Positions 1-7,680 of a stretch of DNA of 64,000 bases are shown here, one piece after another (position 1 is the first letter of the stretch; every line of letters starts with the position of its first letter). The stretch lies in contig NZ_QJKM01000002.1 of NCBI RefSeq assembly GCF_003425685.1, forward strand, positions 1 to 64,000, written 5' to 3'. The DNA is from Rhizobium terrae (lineage in GTDB: Bacteria > Pseudomonadota > Alphaproteobacteria > Rhizobiales > Rhizobiaceae). Both the position numbers and the translations under genes were made by a program. Below the pieces are notes generated by a model that saw only the letters and a list, made by a program, of their open reading frames with translations, searched no databases and was not told where the DNA came from.

Positions 1-1157
1 TGGAAAACAACATCAACCACTACGAAGCCGGCCATACGGGAGCGCCGCGTAAGGGCGCTGCATTGCTGCAGGGCATCGCTGTCTGCGGGCGGTGCGGCCG
101 GCGGATGAGCTTGCGCTATAGCGGCCCGGCAGGGAACTATCCCGTCTACACCTGCCGTGCTGATCGCGGTCACGATGGAGGGCCGTTATGCCAGGAGGTG
201 CGCGCTCTGCCCGTCGACGCACGCATCGAAGGCATTCTACTTGAGGCTCTGACGCCGGATAGGATCGCTATCGCCATCGCCGCACTGGGCCAGATCGAAG
301 AGGAAGCACGTCAACTTGAGCGTCAATGGGCATTGCGGCGTGAACGGGCGCGCTACGAGGCGGAAAGGGCACGACGCCAATACGACGTAGTCGAGCCCGA
401 GAACCGCCTGGTGGCCCGGTCGCTGGAGCGGGGATGGGAAGAGAAGCTGCGTGCAGCTGAGGCCATCGAGCAGGATTACGAGCGATGGCGGGCTGACGAA
501 CCCCTCGTTCTCAGTGAGGCAGATCGCGACGGGCTACTGGCACTCGGGGAAGACCTGCCCCGCATCTGGCATGCCTCATCGACTTCGTCTCCCGAACGAA
601 AGAGCATCCTGCGCCTCATCATCTGCGAAGTCGTTCTCGACCAAAAGCGGCTGCGGGGCCAGGTCTGGGTCAAGATCCTGTGGCAAACAGGCGCGACAAG
701 CGAGCACTCTGTCCAAAGGCGCGTTCACACCTACGGTGACTATATCGATGTCGATAGGCTACGAGCGCGCGTGACGGAGCTGAACGCCGCTGGCAAAATG
801 GATAAGGAAATTGCCTTGGCGCTGAACGCGGAAGGCTTTCTTGCGGCAAGGAATTGCGCCTTCAAGGGTGAAAATGTCTGGCTCTTGCGTAGACGGTGGG
901 GCATTCCAACCGTCAAAATCAACGGCACGAGCTCCAATCCCGCCAGGTGGTCGGACGGAACATACTCCGTTCAAGGTGCCGCAGCAGCCCTAGGCATTAC
1001 ACCTCAGGTCATCTTTGATTATCTCGCCCGCGGATGGCTTAACGGACACCAACTCGCCAAGGGTCAGCCGTGGCAGATCGATTTGACGCAGGACCAGATC
1101 GACATTCTGCGCGCTCGCGCTCAACGTAATAGACGATCGAGGAAACAGGCATCATGA
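1..1157 (+). CDS. Large serine recombinase, C-terminal part (5' end outside window)
   Basis: The reading frame is already open at the first base, so the catalytic serine domain lies upstream of the window. The visible part begins in the recombinase domain (around HYEAGHTG) and continues into a zinc ribbon: a CxxC pair (CGRCG, from base 84) followed by two more cysteines. A long charged helical segment, probably the coiled coil of large serine recombinases, comes next. The last 130 residues contain two helix-turn-helix-like stretches. Proteins of this type integrate or excise mobile elements by cutting and rejoining DNA through a phosphoserine link. The stop codon abuts an IS21-type fragment, so the 3' end may not be the original one. 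The family call is secure; the element it serves is not visible. Confidence 0.85.
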   Translation, partial: ENNINHYEAGHTGAPRKGAALLQGIAVCGRCGRRMSLRYSGPAGNYPVYTCRADRGHDGGPLCQEVRALPVDARIEGILLEALTPDRIAIAIAALGQIEEEARQLERQWALRRERARYEAERARRQYDVVEPENRLVARSLERGWEEKLRAAEAIEQDYERWRADEPLVLSEADRDGLLALGEDLPRIWHASSTSSPERKSILRLIICEVVLDQKRLRGQVWVKILWQTGATSEHSVQRRVHTYGDYIDVDRLRARVTELNAAGKMDKEIALALNAEGFLAARNCAFKGENVWLLRRRWGIPTVKINGTSSNPARWSDGTYSVQGAAAALGITPQVIFDYLARGWLNGHQLAKGQPWQIDLTQDQIDILRARAQRNRRSRKQAS

Positions 1158-1326
1158 AATCATTGGTGACCCCGTCGTCGCCACGGCAATATTGGACCGC
1201 CTGCTTCACCACTCGACGGTGATTACCATCCGCGGCGACAGCTACCGGCTTCGCGAAAAGCGCCGCTCCGGCCTTCTGCAGAAGGCCGGAGCGGCGCTTG
1301 AAACCAACGAAACGACAAACCAGTGA
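1156..1326 (+). pseudogene. Truncated IstB (IS21-family transposition helper), C-terminal tail
   Basis: From base 1156 one frame reads 56 codons to TGA and matches the C-terminus of IstB-type helper ATPases: GDPVVATAILDRLLHHS, then TIRGDSYRLREKRRSGL. Everything upstream, including the Walker motifs, is missing and is replaced by the recombinase gene, whose stop overlaps this fragment by two bases. It has no start codon of its own and is not expected to make a working protein. With the repeats just downstream it marks the right end of a decayed IS21-family element. It was recognised from the conserved IstB tail pattern. Confidence 0.8.
1258..1299. repeat. Perfect 42-bp palindrome inside the istB remnant
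   Basis: Bases 1258-1299 equal their own reverse complement without a mismatch. The centre is the CTGCAG at 1276-1281. The sequence encodes the EKRRSGLLQKAGAALE part of the IstB tail, so it lies inside former coding sequence. It could form a cruciform or a 21-bp hairpin in RNA and could act as a terminator-like barrier after the recombinase gene, although no T-run follows. Confidence 0.9.
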
Positions 1327-1380
1327 AAGGGGTCAATTCCTGATGTCGGCAAAGGGGTCAATTCCTCGTGTCGCTTGACA
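1326..1380. mobile_element. Right end of an IS21-family element with terminal direct repeats
   Basis: The 16-base string AAAGGGGTCAATTCCT occurs at 1326-1341 and again at 1351-1366. It is followed by TGTCGCTTGACA ending at 1380. Multiple terminal repeats of this style next to an istB tail are typical of IS21-family ends. The matching left end is not in the window. Bases 1381-1490 show no gene. Confidence 0.65.
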
Positions 1381-1490
1381 CTGCATCCGGGCATGGTAGT
1401 TTTGAAGCGCCGCCTTCATCATTCCGTCCTCCGTGGCAGCACCAGCTAAGCGCATGCAGACCTGACGCGCTCGACCGATCTTGCGGTATG

Positions 1491-1835
1491 CTAGGCAGAC
1501 GGCCCGACGACCTCGAAAAGGCCGGTCACGTCGTCGGTTTCCAGTTCGACGAGCCACAGATCCGGATCGAAGCGCAGTTCGCGGGCAAGCAGATCGCGGA
1601 CCGCATCCGGCTCCGCCCTTTCCACCCTCGCCTCGAACTTGCGGCCGCCCTCCTCCTCGCCGAAAAAGCTCTGGGGGGCCGGGCCATAAAGCGTCTCCAG
1701 CCCATCGCGGAACCGCTGGCGGATGAAGATCGCCCCGGCGGTATCCGAACCCTTTCTTTCAATCGCGGCAAAACCGCCGAGCCCAAAGACGCGGCGGATC
1801 AGGGCGGAAACGAAGATATCGGACTTGAGGCGCAT
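1491..1835 (-). CDS. DUF1491 family protein
   Basis: A 114-residue soluble protein whose sequence follows the DUF1491 family of alphaproteobacteria: it opens with MRLKSDIFVSALIRRV, has a central AGAIFIRQRFRDG segment, and ends in an acidic part with the RELRFDPDLWLVE motif. No function is established for the family and no catalytic motif stands out. It is convergent with the decayed IS21 end on its left and divergent from the GIY-YIG gene on its right. The 117-base gap to that gene contains an AT-rich stretch that probably holds both promoters. Length is normal for the family. Confidence 0.85.
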   Translation of the reverse strand: MRLKSDIFVSALIRRVFGLGGFAAIERKGSDTAGAIFIRQRFRDGLETLYGPAPQSFFGEEEGGRKFEARVERAEPDAVRDLLARELRFDPDLWLVELETDDVTGLFEVVGPSA

Positions 1836-1952
1836 GGTCCCTCATACGCGCTTCGTGGCGGAGCGCAAAGGGTCACCCATTATATCCGGATAAAATCCTT
1901 GCCATAATATTACCCGGATGATATTTGCCTCTCACCGAACGAGGACATCACC

Positions 1953-2288
1953 ATGCAGACGATCGACAGAAAGGCGGCGATCGCCGCCTACAAGGAACGC
2001 AAGGCACCGGCCGGCATCTATGTGATCCGCCGCCTTTCGACGGGGCAGCGATGGGTCGGCCGCGCGCCGGATCTCGACAAGATCCAGAACCGCATCTGGT
2101 TCACGCTGCGCCACGGCAGCCATGTCAGCACGACGCTGCAGGCGGCCTGGAGCGGCGGCGTGCCGGAGGATTTCGCACTGGAGCGGCTGGAGGCGATCGA
2201 CGAGGACCTGACCGGCTACCTGCGCGACCGGACGCTGAAGGACCGCCTCCTCCACTGGGCCTGGGAACTCGGGGCGGAAGCAGTCTGA
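1953..2288 (+). CDS. GIY-YIG nuclease family protein
   Basis: A 111-residue protein carrying a single GIY-YIG-like core: PAGIYVIRRL near residues 19-28, then RWVGRAPDL, then an arginine-containing helix (NRIWFTLRHG). Stand-alone GIY-YIG proteins of this size are common in rhizobia and their substrate is usually unknown. The second motif reads WVG rather than the classical YIG, as often seen in this subfamily, so nuclease activity is inferred from the fold. The start codon is the ATG at 1953, after GAACGAGGAC. Confidence 0.75.
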   Translation: MQTIDRKAAIAAYKERKAPAGIYVIRRLSTGQRWVGRAPDLDKIQNRIWFTLRHGSHVSTTLQAAWSGGVPEDFALERLEAIDEDLTGYLRDRTLKDRLLHWAWELGAEAV

Positions 2289-2315
2289 CGCCGGCCTTCT
2301 GCACGGGACGGCGGA

Positions 2316-2708
2316 TCACAGTGCCAGATCGGCGTTGCGGCGGTATTCCTGCGTCACGCCGTCATAACCCCAGGCCTCCGCCTGCACTTCGCGGATGACG
2401 ACATAGGTGGCGATCGACAGGTCTCCCAGGTTCTCCTTGAGCGCCGCATTCATCGCGGCGATGAAGCGCTGTTTTTCCTCGTGCGTATTGGTGCCGGTAG
2501 TGACGCTCGCTTCCACATGCGCGGCGGCAGCGAGCGGTTCGCCGCCGACCGTCCAGCCGGAGAGATCGACTTCCTCCACCAGCACCGCGGTGACTTCGCG
2601 ACGCTTGCGCATGATGGTGTTCATCAGCGTCGTGGTCTCCTGCTGCAGGCGGCACCTGGACGCCGGTTCCAACCTGGCGCCGGCGATGATGACGTGAACA
2701 AAAGGCAT
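2316..2708 (-). CDS. Tautomerase family protein (4-oxalocrotonate tautomerase-like)
   Basis: A 130-residue protein beginning Met-Pro-Phe. Removal of the initiator Met would expose Pro1, the catalytic base of the 4-oxalocrotonate tautomerase superfamily. The segment HVEASVTTGTNTHEEKQRFIAAMNAAL fits the helix of that fold. At 130 residues it is about twice the length of classical 4-OT subunits, so it may be a fused or cis-3-chloroacrylic acid dehalogenase-like version. It is divergent from a LysR regulator, a usual arrangement for a regulator and its target. The substrate is unknown. Confidence 0.7.
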   Translation of the reverse strand: MPFVHVIIAGARLEPASRCRLQQETTTLMNTIMRKRREVTAVLVEEVDLSGWTVGGEPLAAAAHVEASVTTGTNTHEEKQRFIAAMNAALKENLGDLSIATYVVIREVQAEAWGYDGVTQEYRRNADLAL

Positions 2709-2853
2709 GGAAAATCTCCTTCGAGCAAGGCCGGCAGCTTTTCAAGCTCCCGAGGCCGCGGGTTGACGAGCAGATCATCCTCCGTCACAATCGTTTTGAA
2801 AATCGCGAAGTTTAAAACGGATACTTTTGCAGAACTCAACGATTATGCTGCAC

Positions 2854-3711
2854 ATGAATCTCGACATGGATCTGCTGCGCAGCTTCGCGCTCGGCATGGA
2901 ACTCGGCAGTTTCGCGCGCGCCGCAGACCGGCTCGGCCGATCGCCTTCGGCCGTCAGCCTGCAATTGAAGAAGCTCGAAGAGCAGGTCGGCGAAACGCTG
3001 CTGCAGAAACAGGGCCGCGGGCTGGTGCTGACCGAAGCCGGGGAGATCCTGCTGGGTTATGCCCGGCGCATCCTGGAACTCAACGACGAGGCGCGGACGG
3101 CGGTGCGCGGGGCGGCGAAGCTCGAGGGCTGGGTGCGGATCGGCGTGCCGCAGGATTTCGCCGAGACCTGGCTGCCCGGCCTGCTGGGACGGTTTTCCAG
3201 GGTCCATCCGAAAGTGAGGGTGGAAGCCCATGTCGACCGGGGCAACGAGATGGTCCAGGCAGTCGGGCGCGGAGAACTCGACGTGGCGCTCGCCTGGGGG
3301 TCGTTCGGCAACCCACGGGCCGAGATCATCGCCCGCCGCGAAGTCGCCTGGATCGGCTTGCCGGATTTTCAGCGGGACGCGGGCGAACCGCTGCCGATCA
3401 TCGCCTTCGATGCGCCCTGCGCTTTCCGGAAGGCGGCGATCGAGGCGCTCGACCGGCAGGGCATCGCCTGGCGGCACGCTTTCGCCAGCCCCAGCCTCGC
3501 CGGGCTCTGGGCCGCCGTCACCGCCGGGCTCGGCGTCACGCCCCGCATCGCCGAAGGCAAGCCGGAGCACCTCGCCCTACTCGATCCGAGGGACACCGGC
3601 CTGCCGCCGCTCGGAGCGATCGAACTCGCGCTGCATGCCGCCGAAAACCGCCTCACCCCGCCGGCGGAAGAATTGAAGCGTCTCGTCACGGAGGCTGCGC
3701 TCATGCGGTGA
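2854..3711 (+). CDS. LysR-family transcriptional regulator
   Basis: A 285-residue protein with an N-terminal winged helix (FARAADRLGRSPSAVSLQLK) and a C-terminal substrate-binding domain, the full LysR layout. In-frame ATGs lie at 2845, 2854 and 2866 and a TTG at 2827. I chose 2854 because MNLDMDLLRSF is the usual way this family begins; none has a strong ribosome site. It is transcribed away from the tautomerase gene, which is its most likely target. The effector is unknown. Confidence 0.85.
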   Translation: MNLDMDLLRSFALGMELGSFARAADRLGRSPSAVSLQLKKLEEQVGETLLQKQGRGLVLTEAGEILLGYARRILELNDEARTAVRGAAKLEGWVRIGVPQDFAETWLPGLLGRFSRVHPKVRVEAHVDRGNEMVQAVGRGELDVALAWGSFGNPRAEIIARREVAWIGLPDFQRDAGEPLPIIAFDAPCAFRKAAIEALDRQGIAWRHAFASPSLAGLWAAVTAGLGVTPRIAEGKPEHLALLDPRDTGLPPLGAIELALHAAENRLTPPAEELKRLVTEAALMR

Positions 3712-4046
3712 GGCTTGCGCATGAAGCATATGATAAGACGAAGAAAACTAAGCCCGAAGCGCTCCCAGCCCCTAACCGAAATGTGGAATCCAAGTAGATA
3801 CTGGTGCCGACCCCCCCTTGCGGCATGGGTGTCTGGGGTGGTTTATCTTGCCGGAAATATCTTCGTGAAGCATTCTGCGCACTCACCTGTCGCGAAACGT
3901 TGGTTTTTGCGACGTCGAAAAATTTAGTCGCAAAACTGTCGCTTTAATTGGGCAGACCGTCTCAAAACACGCGACTTAGCGCGTGCAGGGAATTTCGCGA
4001 CCGATCGGCCGGCTTTAGGAACGGATCGTGCATCACTGGCGAGTAG
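3712..4046. other. Intergenic region, AT-richer, with TGTCGCGAAAC-type repeats
   Basis: No convincing gene is present; a 70-codon open frame here has no family features and poor codon use. The region holds one TGTCGCGAAAC motif at 3888-3898 and related TTGCGAC and GTCGC strings up to 3952, matching motifs that recur at 6235-6335. Around 3953 a sequence resembles the inverted complement of the candidate IS1182 right end (AGACxGTCxCAAAA). Confidence 0.5.
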
Positions 4047-4532
4047 TTACCGCCAAAATCCCTCATGCACCTGCGCAGCTTCGTCCTCAAGCAAAGGACC
4101 AACGATTTCGACTGCGCGGCTGGCAAGCTTGAACATTTCACGGCAAGAGAAATCATTCGGAGGCAATCTCGGACCTCCGTTGCCGGTATTCCGCAGCCTT
4201 GCCTGCGAAAGGCCATAGACGATCCGTCCCACTCCGACCCAACGCGCGGCGGTCGCACACATCGAGCATGGCTCGGTACTGGCATACATGGTCGCCTTCG
4301 ACAACATTTCTTGATCAAAACGCGTTGAGGCAAGCGACAGGAGATTTCTCTCTGCATGAGCAGTCAGATCGCCGGAGAGAACGACTGTGTTTTCAGCTTC
4401 CAGAAGCAACTCTCCAGTGACGGAAATCAAGACCGCTCCGAACGGGTGATTTCCCTTTTCTCTTGACGTGCGTGCAAGTCCAAATGCCTTGCGAAGATCT
4501 CGTGCATCGTTCTCATCAGTCCAGCAGGGCAT
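4047..4532 (-). CDS. Nucleoside deaminase (CMP/dCMP-type zinc fold)
   Basis: A 161-residue protein with the cytidine deaminase-like zinc site: HAE at residues 59-61 (zinc His and catalytic Glu) and PCSMC, whose Cys89 and Cys92 complete the site. The layout suits guanine deaminase or related nucleoside deaminases; the substrate cannot be read from sequence. I chose the ATG at 4532 because GAAGGG sits 9 bases upstream. A longer frame reaches 4634, but its extra 34 residues run into the IS1182 start region. Base composition is lower in GC than the neighbours, suggesting acquisition with the mobile patch. Confidence 0.8.
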   Translation of the reverse strand: MPCWTDENDARDLRKAFGLARTSREKGNHPFGAVLISVTGELLLEAENTVVLSGDLTAHAERNLLSLASTRFDQEMLSKATMYASTEPCSMCATAARWVGVGRIVYGLSQARLRNTGNGGPRLPPNDFSCREMFKLASRAVEIVGPLLEDEAAQVHEGFWR

Positions 4533-4569
4533 CGAATTATTCCCTTCGCAGAGCTTTTCGTAAAACCCC

Positions 4570-6232
4570 GGAGACCATCCAAAATCTCTCTGGGCGATTC
4601 CTGATGGCGATCTTACATGATAGATTTCTGCCATGGCACATCTTTCAGGAACGGATCGTTCGCAACTGCTGCTTCTGCCCGAGGCGGTTGACGACTATGT
4701 GGGGCCGGACAACCCAGTTCGCTTCATCGAGGCTTTTGTCAACGGCCTCGATCTTGCCGCCGCCGGCTTCGAGCGGGTGGCGGCGAAGGAGACGGGGCGA
4801 CCGGGCTTCGATCCGGCCGACATGCTGAAGCTCTACATCTATGGATACGTCAACCGGGTGCGCTCCAGCCGCCGTCTGGAGGTCGAGGCGCATCGCAACA
4901 TCGAGGCGATCTGGCTGCTAAGGAACCTGAAGCCAGACTTCCGTACCATAGCCGCCTTTCGGAGGGTGAACCGCTCGGCCTTCAGGAAGGTATTCCGCGA
5001 GTTCGTCATCTTGTGCCGGCAACTCGACCTATTCGGCCGCGAACTGCTAGCGGTGGACGGCACGCGCATCAAGGCGGTGAACAACAAGGACCGCAACTTC
5101 ACCCGCGCTGCGCTGTCGAAGTTCATCCGCGAGGCCGACGATAAACTGGCCGACTACATGAAGCGTCTCGACGATGGCGATGCCGAGGAGGAGCGCGTTG
5201 GCGGCAACAGCGACGGTGGCAAGCTCGCCGAGAAGATCGCGGCGATCAGGGACAAGCGCGCCCGCCACAAGGCGCTGCTGGAAGAACTGGATCGCACCGG
5301 CGAGGACCAGATATCGCTGACCGATCCGGATGCTCGCGCCATGGCGCGCATGACGAAGGTAGGTGTCGGCTACAACGTCCAGCTTGCCGTGGACACAATG
5401 CACAAAATGATCGCCGAGCAGGAGGTTTGCAATCAGGTAATCGACCTTGGCCTTCTGACCCCTACGGTCGAGGCGGCGATGGAGACGCTCGGCGTCGAGC
5501 GGATCGAGGCTGTCGCCGACCGAGGTTACTTCAAGATAGAGGACATCGAAGCCTGCGAGGCGGCCGGCATCACCGCCTATGTGCCGCGGCCGATCCGAGG
5601 ACTGGCGGTCCGTGAGGGATACTTCGCCAAGGAGTTGTTCCGCTACGATCCGGACAAGGACGTTTATGTCTGCCCCAGCGGCGCGACGCTTTATCCGCGC
5701 TACGAGGGCAAGGTGCGCGACAACCGCAAGATCGAATATTGCGACCGCGCGGCCTGTAAGGAATGCGCTCTCAAGCCGCGCTGCACCGGCAACACCTATC
5801 GTCGGGTCTCGCGGCTGGAGAACGAGGCGATCCTTGACCGCATGGCCGCCCGCCTCGATGCCCGGCCCGACATCCTCGACCGACGGCGCGAGAGCGTCGA
5901 GCATCCCTTCGGCACCATCAAGCAGTGGATGAACCAGGGCGCTTTCCTGATGCGCGGGCTCGACAACGTCCGCGGCGAGTTCAGCCTGACCGCGCTCGCC
6001 TACAACATCAAAAGGGCCATCACCCTTATCGGCGTGCAGGGCCTCATCGCCGCGCTGAGGGCGTGACCGACGAAAATGCGCCTTATAGGCGTACAAAAGC
6101 CGTCTGGAAGCGTCCTGTTGAGGCCACATACCGCCCAGAGTGCGATGATAGGAAAATCTTCGGAAAAACCCTCATCGATCGAGCACTAATATGTTCAGGA
6201 GCGCGGGTCTTCAGAATTTTGGGACAGTCTCC
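4570..6232 (+). mobile_element. IS1182-family insertion sequence (limits tentative)
   Basis: The right end is placed where GTTTTGGGACAGTCTCC-like sequence occurs (about 6216-6232), the typical terminal string of this family. A partly matching left end, GGAGACCATCC followed by AAAA, lies at 4570, 63 bases before the transposase. That gives a conventional IS of about 1.66 kb. An alternative left end near 3953 matches about equally well and would enclose the deaminase. No clear target duplication was found for either choice. Confidence 0.5.
4633..6066 (+). CDS. IS1182-family transposase
   Basis: A full-length 477-residue DDE transposase. It starts with the family's N-terminal region (DRSQLLLLPEAVDDYVGPDN) and the helix rich in Arg (YGYVNRVRSSRRLE). 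Candidate acidic catalytic residues lie in AVDGTRIKAVNNK, in VADRGYF, and in the Glu before HPFGTIKQWM. A cysteine cluster (CDRAACKECALKPRC) precedes the last motif, as in other IS1182 members. No frameshift or stop interrupts it, so it may be active. The start overlaps the extended frame of the deaminase on the other strand. Confidence 0.9.
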   Translation: MAHLSGTDRSQLLLLPEAVDDYVGPDNPVRFIEAFVNGLDLAAAGFERVAAKETGRPGFDPADMLKLYIYGYVNRVRSSRRLEVEAHRNIEAIWLLRNLKPDFRTIAAFRRVNRSAFRKVFREFVILCRQLDLFGRELLAVDGTRIKAVNNKDRNFTRAALSKFIREADDKLADYMKRLDDGDAEEERVGGNSDGGKLAEKIAAIRDKRARHKALLEELDRTGEDQISLTDPDARAMARMTKVGVGYNVQLAVDTMHKMIAEQEVCNQVIDLGLLTPTVEAAMETLGVERIEAVADRGYFKIEDIEACEAAGITAYVPRPIRGLAVREGYFAKELFRYDPDKDVYVCPSGATLYPRYEGKVRDNRKIEYCDRAACKECALKPRCTGNTYRRVSRLENEAILDRMAARLDARPDILDRRRESVEHPFGTIKQWMNQGAFLMRGLDNVRGEFSLTALAYNIKRAITLIGVQGLIAALRA

Positions 6233-6234
6233 CT

Positions 6235-6326
6235 GAGTTTCGCGACAAAATCGGGAACACCGACTTTTCAGGGGAATATCTGTCGCGAAACTCATTCGCA
6301 AAAGTCGCAGTTTCGCGACAGATATT
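6235..6326. repeat. Cluster of inverted repeats built on TTTCGCGACA
   Basis: GAGTTTCGCGACA at 6235-6247 is mirrored by TGTCGCGAAACTC at 6281-6293. Bases 6275-6292 and 6309-6326 are perfect 18-bp inverted arms (AATATCTGTCGCGAAACT and its complement) around a 16-bp spacer. A further TTTGCGACAG follows. The same core occurs at 3888-3898 on the other side of the IS. The arrangement resembles binding sites of a site-specific recombinase or a dimeric regulator. The rest of 6067-6455 shows no gene. Confidence 0.8.
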
Positions 6327-6455
6327 TGCGACAGAAAATATTCCACTTTTAAGTTAGGGCTGGCGGAGCGCTCCCTCCCTTTCCTTTCTCCCGCGCCCGC
6401 ATAATTACCGTCAGGTGCCGCACGGCATATCGCCTGTGAAAAAGGAGTTGGGGCT

Positions 6456-6623
6456 TTGGGTACTTCCGTCTTGGTCAGCATTCTGATCACCTTCCTGGTG
6501 ATCGTCCTGGTTCTCTATCTCGTCGCCCGCCTGCCGATCGATGCTCGCGCCAAACAGATCGCGCGGATCATCATCATTATCATCGGCATCGTATCGCTCC
6601 TGAAATATCTCGCCGTGTTCTGA
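6456..6623 (+). CDS. Small Thivi_2564-like membrane protein
   Basis: A 55-residue protein with two hydrophobic helices: residues 4-24, then a short polar link (RLPIDARAKQIAR), then an isoleucine-rich helix to the end. The polar link and the second helix follow the small membrane proteins named Thivi_2564, whose role is unknown. Translation starts at TTG 6456, supported by AAAGGAG at 6441-6447 with an 8-base spacer; no ATG is available in frame. It is probably a single-gene unit beside the inverted repeats. Confidence 0.65.
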   Translation: MGTSVLVSILITFLVIVLVLYLVARLPIDARAKQIARIIIIIIGIVSLLKYLAVF

Positions 6624-6699
6624 AATCCGGCTCCCGGCCGGTCACGAAAGCCCGTGCGCCCGATCGGATGCACGGGCCGATCCGGCGGCATGGCGCAGG

Positions 6700-7680
6700 T
6701 TACAACGCGCCGATCGATTTCAGCTTCTTCAACACCATCTCGTCCGGCTCGCCGGTTTCGGGCAGGCGATAGTGCTTCTGGAACCGGCGGATCGCCGCCT
6801 TCGTCTGGCTGCCGGCGACGCCGTCGACCTCGACATCCGCATAGGCGATGTTGGAGAGACCGCGCTGGATCTGCAGCACGAGGCTGGAAGGCTTGGCATC
6901 CGGCGCAGACGACAGGGGCGCGGCGGGCTTCTGTGCGGAAGGCGGCACGGAACGGCCGGGGTTCGAGCCCGTGCTGTTCGGGATATCGGCCGGCGGCGTC
7001 ATGAACGGCTTGCGGTCGGCGGCGCGGATTGCCGCCGCGACGGCGTCTTCGCCACGCGCGCTGGCATTTTCCACCGGGCGGCTTGCCGGAACCGGCTTGG
7101 GCGGCATGGGCTGCGCGCCCCTTGCCGGAGCGGAGGGAGCGGTCCTCGCCGTCTCGGCCTGAACAGGTTTCGATACCGGAGGCGCGGCCGGCGGAGCGGC
7201 CGAAGGCGCGGGCGCCGGAGCCGGATGGGCGGCCGTCTGCTGGGGCGCCGCTTGCGGCGGCGCGGGGCGCTGCGCCGGCGACGCAGCCGGGATACCCGCC
7301 GGCAGCGGCGCTGCGGCGGGCGGCGAAACCGGGGCCGGCGTCACCGCGGGCGGCGCGGCCGCAGGGGCGGCGCGCTCGATGCGGAAAGTCGTCACGTCGT
7401 CGGGGGCGATGCGGCGCATCGGGCGATAGCCGGCGATACGGTTCGGGTCGGTGGCGTCACGCGTCGCGAGGAAGGGCGAAGGATGGCCGCCCGGCTGGTA
7501 CCAGAGCGCATTGGCGGCCACGAAACTGAAGACGATGCCGAAGGTCGCGACGCCGAACAGGGTTTTCGGATGGCGCGCAGCCGCACGCCCCGCGCCCATT
7601 GCGAGGCTCGATACAAGGCCCGGCTGCCTGACATTCTTCTTCCTGTCAGGCGATTTTCGCTTCCGCGCGGTCATCGACAT
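6700..7680 (-). CDS. Membrane-anchored peptidoglycan-binding domain protein
   Basis: A 326-residue protein with a basic N-terminal tail, one membrane helix near residues 41-58, a long Pro/Ala-rich linker (about 100-230), and a C-terminal peptidoglycan-binding type-1 domain (LQIQRGLSNIAYADVEVDG, then TKAAIRRFQKHYRLPETGE). It is expected to span the periplasm and hold cell wall glycan. Its start lies 35 bases inside the 3' end of the upstream histidine kinase gene, so the two are probably co-transcribed and translationally coupled. The domain call is firm; the physiological role is unknown. Confidence 0.8.
   Translation of the reverse strand: MSMTARKRKSPDRKKNVRQPGLVSSLAMGAGRAAARHPKTLFGVATFGIVFSFVAANALWYQPGGHPSPFLATRDATDPNRIAGYRPMRRIAPDDVTTFRIERAAPAAAPPAVTPAPVSPPAAAPLPAGIPAASPAQRPAPPQAAPQQTAAHPAPAPAPSAAPPAAPPVSKPVQAETARTAPSAPARGAQPMPPKPVPASRPVENASARGEDAVAAAIRAADRKPFMTPPADIPNSTGSNPGRSVPPSAQKPAAPLSSAPDAKPSSLVLQIQRGLSNIAYADVEVDGVAGSQTKAAIRRFQKHYRLPETGEPDEMVLKKLKSIGAL

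Noticed and set aside
3953-3975. Alternative left end of the IS1182 element
   Set aside because: It matches the right end about as well as the one at 4570, but would place the end about 680 bases before the transposase, so I kept 4570 as the main call and left this as a possibility.
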